From Lachnospiraceae bacterium (GTDB taxonomy: Bacteria > Bacillota > Clostridia > Lachnospirales > Lachnospiraceae): 64,000 nucleotides of DNA. Under the pieces are notes generated by a model. That model searched no databases and was not told where the DNA came from. It saw nothing but the letters and a program-made list of their open reading frames with translations. Every line of letters begins with the position of its first letter. Position 1 is the first letter of the stretch. Both the position numbers and the translations under genes were made by a program. The DNA is taken from the NCBI GenBank assembly GCA_910575275.1, contig CAJTEE010000001.1:62001-126000 (forward strand), given 5' to 3'. Positions 41,555 through 49,978 of this stretch are shown one piece after another.

Positions 41555-43063
41555 TTAACTTGCCTGCTGCTTTTTCTCAAAATCGGTTGCAAATTTGAGA
41601 ACCTCGTTCTGCGTGGTCTCCTTTGCCATGACCTCACCGGTGATTCGCCCGTCGCACATGACGATCACCCGATCCGCAATGCCTAAGACCTCGGGCATCT
41701 CCGAGGACACAAACATGACTGCGATGCCCTCTTTCTTTAACTGGTTCATCAGATTGTATATCTCAACCTTTGCGCCTACGTCGATTCCGCGCGTTGGCTC
41801 GTCGAAGATCACGACTCTGGAATTCCTAGCCAGCCATTTTCCGACCACGACCTTCTGCTGATTGCCGCCTGATAAATTCGCCGCATTGACCTCCACGCTC
41901 GGCGTCTTGATCAAAAGATTCTTTACCGCCTCCTCGCAGAGTTTATCCTCTTTCGTGCTGTTGATCACACCAAGCGAATTGCACACCAGATCCAGATTGG
42001 GAAGTGCCAGGTTGTGACGGATGCTTAATTTCGTACAGAGCCCATCCTTTTTTCGGTCCTCCGGTGCGAGCACGATGCCCGCCTTAATCGCGTCCATCGG
42101 GCAGCTTATTTTTACTTCCTTCCCGTCCAGGAAGATCTCGCCGCCCGTCTTCGGGTCTACGCCGAAGATCGCCCGTGTCGTCTCCGTCCGCCCTGCGCCC
42201 ATGAGCCCCGCAAAGCCCACGATCTCACCCTCATAGAGGGAAAAGCTGATGTCCCGCACGAGCCGACCCGCGTTTAAGTTCTTCACCTCGAAGATCTTTT
42301 TTCCCTTCTCACAGGAAACGCGTGGAAACTGCTCCTTGATCTCCCGGCCTACCATGTTGGCAATGATTTTATCCATCGTCAGTTCCTTGAATACGCCGTC
42401 TGTTATGTACTGGCCGTCCCGCATGATCGTGACACGATCCACGATAGCCTGCAGCTCCTCGAGTCGGTGGGAGATGTAGACGATCCCGCATCCGTCCGCC
42501 TTAAGCTTTCGGATGATTCGAAACAACTCGTCGATCTCCTTCGCCGTCAGCGACGAGGTCGGCTCGTCCATGATCAGGATCCTCGCGTTGATCGAGAGGG
42601 CCTTGGCAATCTCGACCATCTGCTGCTTGGACACCGGCAGATCCCCGACCGTTTGGCGCGGGTCAAGCTCGATCTTTAATTCTCCTAAGATCCTCGCGGC
42701 CTCCGCCTCCATCTCGCCGTTCTTCAGGACAATCCCGTTTACCTTCTCACGGCCTAAGAACATATTTTCCGCCACCGACAGATGGCGGCACATATTTAAC
42801 TCCTGGTGGATGATCGCCACGCCCACCTCCTGCGCCTGCTTCGGCGTCAGGCTGTCATATTCCTTTCCGAATATGGTCATGGTCCCGCCGTCTTTCGTGT
42901 AGACGCCGCTTAAGATCTTCATCAGAGTGGACTTTCCGGCCCCGTTTTCCCCGAGAAGCGCCATGACCTCGCCGGAGCGCAGCTCAAAGTTGACATGGTC
43001 AAGTGCCTTTACGCCCGGAAAGTTCTTCACGATCTCCTTCATTGATACGATTACTTCTCCCAT
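41555..43063 (-). CDS. Sugar ABC transporter ATP-binding protein (RbsA-like)
   Basis: A 502-residue double ATPase. The first domain has Walker A LLGENGAGKSTLMKI near 36 and Walker B ILIMDEPTSSLT near 160 with VSKQQMVEIAKAL as signature; the second has GFAGLMGAGRTETTRAIFG near 278 (typical degenerate second Walker A of this subfamily) and LSGGNQQKVVVGKWLA near 397 with VVIFDEPTRGIDVG. It powers the RbsC-like permease. All motifs are present, in contrast to the related gene at 44045. Confidence 0.93.
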   Translation of the reverse strand: MGEVIVSMKEIVKNFPGVKALDHVNFELRSGEVMALLGENGAGKSTLMKILSGVYTKDGGTMTIFGKEYDSLTPKQAQEVGVAIIHQELNMCRHLSVAENMFLGREKVNGIVLKNGEMEAEAARILGELKIELDPRQTVGDLPVSKQQMVEIAKALSINARILIMDEPTSSLTAKEIDELFRIIRKLKADGCGIVYISHRLEELQAIVDRVTIMRDGQYITDGVFKELTMDKIIANMVGREIKEQFPRVSCEKGKKIFEVKNLNAGRLVRDISFSLYEGEIVGFAGLMGAGRTETTRAIFGVDPKTGGEIFLDGKEVKISCPMDAIKAGIVLAPEDRKKDGLCTKLSIRHNLALPNLDLVCNSLGVINSTKEDKLCEEAVKNLLIKTPSVEVNAANLSGGNQQKVVVGKWLARNSRVVIFDEPTRGIDVGAKVEIYNLMNQLKKEGIAVMFVSSEMPEVLGIADRVIVMCDGRITGEVMAKETTQNEVLKFATDFEKKQQAS

Positions 43064-43081
43064 CAGTTCTCCCCGCTTTCT

Positions 43082-43948
43082 TTAATCCTTATCTATGGCG
43101 ACCGATAACGCCGCCACATCCCCGAGCGATTCCCCAAGCCTGGCCGGCAGCACCCTGCAGGCCCGTCTGTTTGGCAAAAGCACTTCTTTCTCCAGAATCC
43201 GGTTCATCGCGGGCTCCATCAGGTGGCCGGCTCTCGCAAAAATACTGCCGATCACGATCGCCTCCGGATTTAAAAGATCCATGAGGATAGCCAACAGCCG
43301 CCCGAGATACTCTCCGGTCTTCTCCCAGACCTCGACTGCCTCCGGATCCCCTTCCATCGCCTTTTGACAGAGCTCCGCGGCAGTCCCTAGCCCGTACTGG
43401 GCGATCCCTCCGCCGCTGCAGTACCCCTCATACGAGCCGACCTTTCCATACCCTGTATGGCCGCCTTCGAATAGCCGGATATGGCCCGTCTCCCCGGCCA
43501 TCCCCGTGCTCCCCTCATAGAGCGTTCCGTTTAAGATTAGCCCGGCCCCAATTCCGGTTCCGAAGGTCAAAAAAATCATATTTTTCGTCCCTTGGCCGGC
43601 CCCGAATTTCCATTCGGCAATGGCACAGGCATCCGCATCGTTTTTGAGACGTGCCGGCAGTCCTAAGCGTTCCTCCAAAAGCTTTGTAATCGGGACATGA
43701 TCCCAGCCCGGAAGATTCGGCGGGCTGAGAATCTCCCCCGTCCGGCTGTTTAAGGGCCCTCCGCAGCTTATGCCGACGGCCCTCGCCTTTGGCGTCATAA
43801 GCTCCCCGGCCGCCCGAATGATCTCCTCCAGCGTCTGCTCTTTGTCTGTTGTCGGGAACCGAAGCTTTTTCAGGACCGTTCCGTTCTCATCCCCGCGGAC
43901 GACGGCGCATTTCGTGCCGCCGATGTCGATTCCGATGTATTCTTTCAT
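43082..43948 (-). CDS. ROK-family sugar kinase
   Basis: A 288-residue ROK protein. The N-terminal phosphate loop is YIGIDIGGTKCAVVRGDENG, the catalytic Asp lies in LKNDADACAIAEWKFGAGQG near 105-124, and TGHIRLFEGGHTGYGKVGSY followed by EGYCSGGGIAQYG gives the zinc-binding His/Cys loop (with one cysteine altered from CxCGxxGC). No N-terminal helix-turn-helix, so it is a kinase, not a repressor. It probably phosphorylates the sugar made by this locus. ATG at 43948; GAAGGG upstream is rather far. Confidence 0.85.
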   Translation of the reverse strand: MKEYIGIDIGGTKCAVVRGDENGTVLKKLRFPTTDKEQTLEEIIRAAGELMTPKARAVGISCGGPLNSRTGEILSPPNLPGWDHVPITKLLEERLGLPARLKNDADACAIAEWKFGAGQGTKNMIFLTFGTGIGAGLILNGTLYEGSTGMAGETGHIRLFEGGHTGYGKVGSYEGYCSGGGIAQYGLGTAAELCQKAMEGDPEAVEVWEKTGEYLGRLLAILMDLLNPEAIVIGSIFARAGHLMEPAMNRILEKEVLLPNRRACRVLPARLGESLGDVAALSVAIDKD

Positions 43949-43986
43949 GGTTCTTGCATTCCCTTCTTCTGTTTTTATTTTAACAT

Positions 43987-44011
43987 AAAAAAAAGCCCCC
44001 ATGCAGGGGGC
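43987..44011 (-). terminator. Terminator after the ABC ATPase-like gene
   Basis: GCCCCC / GGGGGC with a 5-base loop and eight T on the minus strand, 33 bases after the stop at 44045. It separates the regulatory operon from the transport operon, perhaps allowing partial read-through. Confidence 0.88.
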
Positions 44012-44044
44012 AATCTTTCGGTTAAGGGGGTCATTCTTTCGGTT

Positions 44045-45490
44045 TTACCACACAATTCGGCCAAACTCCTCTTTCTCGTAGGCAGCTGTGCATACTCCCT
44101 CCTCCACCACCAGAAACCGGTCGGATATCTCCAGCGTATCCGATATGTTGGCCGTGATGATGAGGACCGCAGTCCCCTGCGAGAGCGTTTCCTGTATAAG
44201 CTCCAGCGTCCTCCGGCGTGTAAACAAATCGCCCTTCGCAAGGGGCTGGACGCAGACCAGGACGCGCGGGTGCAGAAGCTGCAGCCTGTAGTAAAGAAGT
44301 GCGATCTGCTCATGAAGCTTTAAATTGGCGATGTTCGTCTCGTCAATGGCAGGTCCTACAAAGGGCCCATACTCTTTCCGTACGCTTCGGTACAGTCTTG
44401 CAGGCAGTACGCTTTTTTTGAGCTTCCGGTCTAAAAGGAACGTGAGATTCTCCATATACGTCCGATCCCAGAACAAAAGACGCTCCACGCCATCCTGCGG
44501 AATCACTCCAATCCCGGCGTCTAAGGAATGAGCCGCTTTTTTTTGTGCATAGGGCTCATGTTCCAGCGTAATCCGACCGCGTTCACACGCTATGCGGCCC
44601 GTCAGAAGCCCCAAAATATCCCTTGCGATCCGGTTGTCCATATCCAGAAGCGTCAGGCATTCTCCCTTATGCAGCACGAACTTAAGCCCCTTGAGGCTTC
44701 CCGCGTACACGCTGTGAAAGTGCATGACGCCCTCCTCGGACTCCGGATCCGGATCGGTTTCCTTCAGGCTCCATTCGGTGATGTACGGTGCGATCGCCTC
44801 ATCCGTCAGCTCATCCTTTTCAAATACCTTCTCGATGTAGCCGCCCGAGTACAGAGAGGTGCGGTCCGCCACGCGGAATATCTCCTGGTGGTGATTTCCA
44901 ATATAAAGAATAGAAATCCCCCCGTCACGGATCTTTTTTAACATCCTCTGGAACTCGGTCAGCTCATATTGGCTTAAAAAGTTACCCGGATTGTCCACGA
45001 TAACGAGTCGGCAGCCCGCAAGCAGCGCTTTGCCAAGCTCTACCAGACATCGTTCCAGGGGCGATAAGCTGTCCACGCGCTTGCCGATATCCACCCGAAT
45101 GCCGTTTTCGCCTAAAAACTGTCTTGCCTGTTCCCAGAGAACCTTCTCGTTGATAAAATACTTCTTAAAGCCCTTTCGCAGCACAAATAGGTTGTCCACG
45201 ACGCTTAAGCCCTCCACCAGGCTGCTTTTCGGCCCGATGACACAGACCCGATTCTCACTGTTGTCGCTGTGGGAGTAGCTGTTGACAATCCGCCCGTCGT
45301 ACCAGACCGTCCCGAAGGAAATTGGATGGTTATAGCAGATCAGATCCACAAACTGTTCCTCGGCCCTTCCGTTCTTCCCGATTAAGCCCATGATCTCCCC
45401 AGCATACATCTGAAAATTCAGATTGTCCAGCAGCTTCTCGCCGTTTTTGATCAGGCTCACATGATTCATTCGCAGAAGCTCGCGCTTCAT
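44045..45490 (-). CDS. RbsA-like double ABC domain protein without ATP-binding motifs
   Basis: A 481-residue protein clearly related to RbsA-type double ATPases (GEIMGLIGKNG, DNLFVLRKGFKKYFINEKVL, ADRTSLYSGGYIEKVFE) but lacking the catalytic residues. The first Walker A reads LIGKNGRAEEQF instead of GxxGxGKS/T, the Walker B LVIVDNPGN lacks the Asp-Glu, and the second domain has no P-loop (LTLLDMDNRIARDI). It lies between the transport genes and a histidine kinase gene, two bases from the latter. A regulatory or scaffolding role with the kinase is inferred. Start at 45490 after GGAGGGAGAGGAC. Confidence 0.8.
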   Translation of the reverse strand: MKRELLRMNHVSLIKNGEKLLDNLNFQMYAGEIMGLIGKNGRAEEQFVDLICYNHPISFGTVWYDGRIVNSYSHSDNSENRVCVIGPKSSLVEGLSVVDNLFVLRKGFKKYFINEKVLWEQARQFLGENGIRVDIGKRVDSLSPLERCLVELGKALLAGCRLVIVDNPGNFLSQYELTEFQRMLKKIRDGGISILYIGNHHQEIFRVADRTSLYSGGYIEKVFEKDELTDEAIAPYITEWSLKETDPDPESEEGVMHFHSVYAGSLKGLKFVLHKGECLTLLDMDNRIARDILGLLTGRIACERGRITLEHEPYAQKKAAHSLDAGIGVIPQDGVERLLFWDRTYMENLTFLLDRKLKKSVLPARLYRSVRKEYGPFVGPAIDETNIANLKLHEQIALLYYRLQLLHPRVLVCVQPLAKGDLFTRRRTLELIQETLSQGTAVLIITANISDTLEISDRFLVVEEGVCTAAYEKEEFGRIVW

Positions 45491-45509
45491 GTCCTCTCCC
45501 TCCGGCAAA

Positions 45510-46553
45510 TCATTCTGAAAACGTCCCGTTATCCCGCACTAACGGAAGATTCACGACGACATCCGTCCCCGCGCCCTCATGGCTGTAGACGTCGATTCCA
45601 TACTCCTCCCCAAATAAAAGCTTGATGCGGTTGTTTACATTGACCACCGCGATCCCGCCTTTCCGGTTCGGCTCCTCCTCCACGCCGTCTAACGCCAGCA
45701 CGCGCAGCCTTTCATTCAGACGTTTCAGCCTGTCCTCGGACATCCCCAGGCCGTCGTCGGAGATCCGAATGCGAAGCTGTCTGTCGCTGATTCCGATGCG
45801 GATGACCAGATGCCCCTTCCCGACCTTCTGCTCGATCCCGTGGTAGATCGAATTTTCCACGATCGGCTGCAGCGTCAGCTTCGGCAGCCGGTACTGCAGG
45901 ATCTCCAGCTCGTTGTATCCATCCTCGTCGCACTCCTCATATTCAATGGCAAGCGACAGCTTATCCCCGAAGCGGAACTGCTGAATATAATAATAATTCT
46001 CGATATTGGCCAGTTCATCCTCCAGCGTCACCAGATGCTCCACCTGCGAGATCGTATAGCGGAAAAACGTCGCCAGCGCCTCTGTCATCTCCGCGACACT
46101 GTCCAGACCCGCAAGCAATGCCTCGCTACGGATGCCCTCCAACGTATTATACAGGAAATGCGGGTTGATCTGGTTTTGCAGGGCCAGATACTCCGCCTGC
46201 TTTTTGGAAACGTTTAACAGATTGTTCCGGTCGATCATTTCATTTAAGCGGCGGATCGCCTGATCGGATTCAGGCGTCAGCGGATAGCGGGCACTGAAGA
46301 AATCACTGATCACATAGCCCAGGACAAACTGCTCATACACCTTTTTCGTCTCCCTGTACGGCCGTATGACCAGGCAGAATGCCGCATATGCATAGGCGCC
46401 CGCAAGCACCGTCAGGACGGCGGCTGCGATCCAGCGCATCCCATATCGGAGGCTCATGTACCAGACACAGACAATCGAAAGAAAAAGCAGGCACGCCCCC
46501 AGTGACGCACAGATCGTAACGCGCCGGGAGAGATATTTTTTTCGCTCGTTCAT
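45510..46553 (-). CDS. Sensor histidine kinase, LytS/YesM type
   Basis: A 347-residue kinase with two membrane helices (about 13-33 and 40-62), a short linker, the His-kinase domain ALQNQINPHFLYNTLEGIRS (phospho-His132) and an ATPase domain with LTLQPIVENSIYHGIE (N box) and ISDDGLGM (G1 box). There is no large extracellular sensor domain, so it may detect its signal through a partner such as the binding protein or the ABC-like protein. Its start overlaps the response-regulator stop (ATGA). Confidence 0.92.
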   Translation of the reverse strand: MNERKKYLSRRVTICASLGACLLFLSIVCVWYMSLRYGMRWIAAAVLTVLAGAYAYAAFCLVIRPYRETKKVYEQFVLGYVISDFFSARYPLTPESDQAIRRLNEMIDRNNLLNVSKKQAEYLALQNQINPHFLYNTLEGIRSEALLAGLDSVAEMTEALATFFRYTISQVEHLVTLEDELANIENYYYIQQFRFGDKLSLAIEYEECDEDGYNELEILQYRLPKLTLQPIVENSIYHGIEQKVGKGHLVIRIGISDRQLRIRISDDGLGMSEDRLKRLNERLRVLALDGVEEEPNRKGGIAVVNVNNRIKLLFGEEYGIDVYSHEGAGTDVVVNLPLVRDNGTFSE

Positions 46554-48157
46554 GAATACAGCTTTCTATACTCATTGGGCTTTAACCCGGAGTATTTGGC
46601 AAAGGTTTTTGTAAAATAGCGCACATCGCTGTAGCCGACCCGCCCGCAGATGTCCGCCACCGTCAGGTTGGTCTCCTTGAGGAGCTGCTTGGCCATATCC
46701 ATCCGTACCTTGGATACATATTCCAGGAACGTCATGCCCGTATCCTTTTTAAAGATCGTGCTCAGATACGCCGGCGAAAGCCTGGCAACCTCACTGACCT
46801 GCTCAAGGCTCAGCGGTTCATTGTAATGCTCCGAAACATACTTTTTCACGGAACGGACCGGCCGGTTCTCATCCTGGCGTTTTTGCTTCGCCGCCTTCTC
46901 ATAGGAAGCGGTGATCCTGCGGATCATATAATCAAACAGCTCCGCCGCCGAGGCACAATTGTCCGCTCCCGCGTTGTAGCTCTCTAAAAAATCCTCCTCG
47001 ATGCGGATCCGGTAATTCTTCATAAAAAACAGATAAAGGTTGCAGACCTCCCTCGTCATCTGCAGAATCTCATGTCCCGTCACACCGCGAAGCGAAAGCA
47101 TCCGGCTCTTTAGCTTTAGCATCGCCTCGCGCACGGCAAATACTTCCAGGCTCTCGAGCGCCTGTGACATCAGTCCGTTAAATTCCGTAAACTCCTCGCT
47201 CTCCGCAAAGGAACCGTTTGCGGAGAGCTCCCCATCCAGAAGCTTGCCGGTCCCGGCAATCAGCCGCTCCTCGATCAGAAGGCGGGCGTTTTTTAGGGAT
47301 GCCTCCAGCTCCTCCAATCTCTCGCACACGGTTCCGAGCGCGATCGTGACGGAAAAGTTTTCCAGGATACCGCCCTGCACCCGAAGCTGATCCAAAAGCC
47401 CTCTGAACCGCCGCCGGATCTCCGGCCGTGTTTCCGTTTCAAAGTTCAGAAGGACGTAGCAGAAGCCTTCTACAAACAGAAGCTCCTGTTCCCATACACA
47501 ATCCTCCAGCTGCTGCCCTATGGCATTTCTTACCTTATCCGCCATGAAACGCCGGTTTCTCTCGTCGTCAAAGACGTGGCTGTCCATTTTAAGGATCGCC
47601 GTGCAGAAATTCCCCGGACGGAAGGAATAGTGGAACTCCTGATTCAGCGTTTCAAGCGGCTGCTTTAAAAGCTCCCTGTTCCGGCGAAGCACGATATCCG
47701 ACAAAAACGCCTTTCGGATCGTCTCGGTGTCGCTTTTTAACGTCCGCTTCACCTTTTCCTCATAGCTTAGCTGCTCCGTCTTCTCGCGGAAGCGTTCCGC
47801 AAGCCTGCCAAGGCTCTCCGTCAGTTCCTCCTTCTTGATCGGCTTTAAAATGTAATTGCTGACTCCGTGCCGGATAGCAGTCTGGGCGTATTCAAAGTGG
47901 CGGTATCCGCTGATGATCACAAACTCCATCCGCGGATTGAACTCCTTGCCCAGACGAACCAACTCCAGCCCGTCCAGGCCCGGCATCCGGATATCCGTAA
48001 TCACAATATCCGGATGGTGCTCCTTTACCTTCTCCATCGCCTCGATCCCGTCCGCGGCAAAGGCCGCAACCTCCATCCCGAGCGTTTCCCAGTCCACCAG
48101 CTTCTTGATCAACTGGCAGATCTTCTTCTCATCATCCGCAATCAGTACCTTTAGCAT
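46550..48157 (-). CDS. Response regulator, YesN/AraC type
   Basis: A 535-residue regulator: REC domain at 1-120 (DDEKK acidic pair, phospho-Asp in DIVITDIRMPG near 55, Lys in LKPIKKEEL near 105), a long middle region (130-420), and a C-terminal AraC double helix-turn-helix (SLEQVSEVARLSPAYLSTIF and GYSDVRYFTKTFAKYSGLKP). It probably activates the sugar operon when phosphorylated by the adjacent kinase. First gene of the regulatory operon; GAGGGAGCCGG precedes the ATG. Confidence 0.94.
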   Translation of the reverse strand: MLKVLIADDEKKICQLIKKLVDWETLGMEVAAFAADGIEAMEKVKEHHPDIVITDIRMPGLDGLELVRLGKEFNPRMEFVIISGYRHFEYAQTAIRHGVSNYILKPIKKEELTESLGRLAERFREKTEQLSYEEKVKRTLKSDTETIRKAFLSDIVLRRNRELLKQPLETLNQEFHYSFRPGNFCTAILKMDSHVFDDERNRRFMADKVRNAIGQQLEDCVWEQELLFVEGFCYVLLNFETETRPEIRRRFRGLLDQLRVQGGILENFSVTIALGTVCERLEELEASLKNARLLIEERLIAGTGKLLDGELSANGSFAESEEFTEFNGLMSQALESLEVFAVREAMLKLKSRMLSLRGVTGHEILQMTREVCNLYLFFMKNYRIRIEEDFLESYNAGADNCASAAELFDYMIRRITASYEKAAKQKRQDENRPVRSVKKYVSEHYNEPLSLEQVSEVARLSPAYLSTIFKKDTGMTFLEYVSKVRMDMAKQLLKETNLTVADICGRVGYSDVRYFTKTFAKYSGLKPNEYRKLYS

Positions 48158-48241
48158 CCGGCTCCCTCTTTCGCTTTTTCGAATCCTCTTTCTGCCTTCT
48201 TCCCTCCTTCATTATAGTCCGAAACCCCATGTTTGTCCAGT

Positions 48242-49492
48242 TTATACTCTCCAAAGCCCCACGGCCGGCGTCTTTATGAAATAATAGGACTCTCCGTCCC
48301 CGCGTATCCTGCCGGTCTCCTTTTCCTCGGGACGGTACACGTCAAGAAGCTCTCTCACGTCGGCCCACGAAAAGCCCGCGCTCTCCACCTCTTTTTGGCT
48401 TAAAAGGGCCGGGTCCGTGGCGTACACGATCCGAAACCGGTCCTCCGACGAGCCGTGGATCAGATGCGCCGCCACCATCTCAAGGCCCTCAAAGGCCCCT
48501 TTCTCATAGAGAGGGAGAATCCGCTCCGTCCCACGGTAGCCGCATTTTCGGATGCAGGCGTCCACCTCGTCGTTTTCCCCAAACTGCCGGACGCCAGGCG
48601 CCAGGATCACAAGCTCTCCGCCGTCCGCGATCGCCATCCGCGTCCGGTAGATGGCCTTGTTGCCGACCCACATGCTGCGGAATTCCGACGGTTCCAGATA
48701 GGCCACGACCTTTTTCTCCCTTTCGGGAAGCCACGTAATGTTCTTTTTCGCCGCCAGCGCCGAGGCCGCCTCAAACGTGTCGCGCCCCTCTCCCAAATAC
48801 AGCCCGTAGAGCCTTGCCTCCCGTTTTTCCTCCTGTGTCACCGTCAAAATAAATGTGATCCCCAACCTGTCCAAAAATTCCCGCTGCGCATAGTCAAAGA
48901 CCGCGCGCACCGAAGAATCCGGATTTCCCATAATCGACTCAATGCCGCAGACCGCGCTGATCATGTGGGATTTGTTGATCATCTCCCGGCCGCCCAGCCC
49001 CACGACAATATTTTTCGTATAGTTCGCCATGCCGACGACCTCATGCGGAACCACCTGCCCGATCGAAAAAACCGAATCAAATTCTCCCGACACGAGCCGC
49101 CTGTTTACCTGTACCCGGATGTCCTCCTTCCATAGGCCGCCCGATACACGCTCGCAAAATGCAGCCGGCACCGTCCCCACGCAGACCGCATCCTCCCGCC
49201 AGTCATGCGTCAGAAACGCCTGCCCTGGCACACCCGGGAAAAACGCCTCTCGCTCGCTCTCCTCCATCTGCATATGCGTCCCCACGGCCGGCATGACCGA
49301 CACCTCATGCGTGGCGGAAAGCTTCCTATATAAATAGGAAGTAATCGCTCCGGCGAAGGAATAACACCTCGTCAGATCCGGCGGAACAAGCAGTACCCGC
49401 CGCCCGGGCACATGCTCCAACATCCATCTGTCTAAAAGCCCCCTCCATTCCCCGTCTGTCAACACTCTGTCCTCATACCCCAGTCCGGTCAT
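48242..49492 (-). CDS. LarA-like (nickel-pincer nucleotide racemase family) protein
   Basis: A 416-residue protein of the lactate-racemase family (DUF2088). Catalytic positions match LarA: VPPDLTRCYS (Arg), VGTHMQMEESE (His), QVVPHEVVGMANYTKNIVVG (His and Lys that carries the cofactor). Homologues racemise or epimerise 2-hydroxy acids including sugar acids, and need LarB, LarC and LarE for the nickel cofactor; none of these is nearby. Start at 49492 with GGATGGAGGAGA upstream. It is the last gene of a same-strand run from the GlpA-like gene, 123 bases after the DUF1667 gene. Confidence 0.82.
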   Translation of the reverse strand: MTGLGYEDRVLTDGEWRGLLDRWMLEHVPGRRVLLVPPDLTRCYSFAGAITSYLYRKLSATHEVSVMPAVGTHMQMEESEREAFFPGVPGQAFLTHDWREDAVCVGTVPAAFCERVSGGLWKEDIRVQVNRRLVSGEFDSVFSIGQVVPHEVVGMANYTKNIVVGLGGREMINKSHMISAVCGIESIMGNPDSSVRAVFDYAQREFLDRLGITFILTVTQEEKREARLYGLYLGEGRDTFEAASALAAKKNITWLPEREKKVVAYLEPSEFRSMWVGNKAIYRTRMAIADGGELVILAPGVRQFGENDEVDACIRKCGYRGTERILPLYEKGAFEGLEMVAAHLIHGSSEDRFRIVYATDPALLSQKEVESAGFSWADVRELLDVYRPEEKETGRIRGDGESYYFIKTPAVGLWRV

Positions 49493-49615
49493 TCTCCTCC
49501 ATCCTTTCTTCGGCGCACGCCGCAAACACACTCTGGCGTACCCGTTTGTATCCGATCGCACACCACAAGGCGGCCGGTATCAAAACCGCCCGCCCCGCAC
49601 ACTCAAAAAGTTCGT

Positions 49616-49978
49616 CTATTTTCTCTCCACGTTCTTCGTCACGATTACATTGCTTCCAAGCCCCAGTATATCCTCAATCACGACGTCCCCGATATGTACC
49701 GGCGCCTCCAGCCGCACCGCCCCGATCTCCTGCATGACATCAAAAATCCGATTTTTCGGAATCGCCGTATCTAACCGCACGCTCACAAGCGGCAGCTCTC
49801 CGTTTCTCACGGCAACGGAACTGGAGATCGTGCGCCTCGGATCCGTCAACTCCTGTTTTACATAGGCCTCGCCCCGTTTGCAGGTCGCCCCGGTCACGGA
49901 AATCAGCTCTCCGTTTTCTACCTCGGCCGTGATATCACAGCCGTTTGGACAGACGATGCATGTAAATTCTCTTACCAT
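49616..49978 (-). CDS. DUF1667 protein
   Basis: A 120-residue protein with CIVCPNGCDITAEVENGELI at the start (C-x2-C) and GATCKRGEAYVKQE near 31, four cysteines that probably bind an Fe-S cluster or zinc. DUF1667 genes regularly accompany the FAD-dependent oxidoreductase and GlpA-like genes found upstream here, so it is probably a small subunit of a membrane-associated glycerol-3-phosphate or related dehydrogenase complex. It overlaps the FAD gene by seven bases. Confidence 0.87.
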   Translation of the reverse strand: MVREFTCIVCPNGCDITAEVENGELISVTGATCKRGEAYVKQELTDPRRTISSSVAVRNGELPLVSVRLDTAIPKNRIFDVMQEIGAVRLEAPVHIGDVVIEDILGLGSNVIVTKNVERK

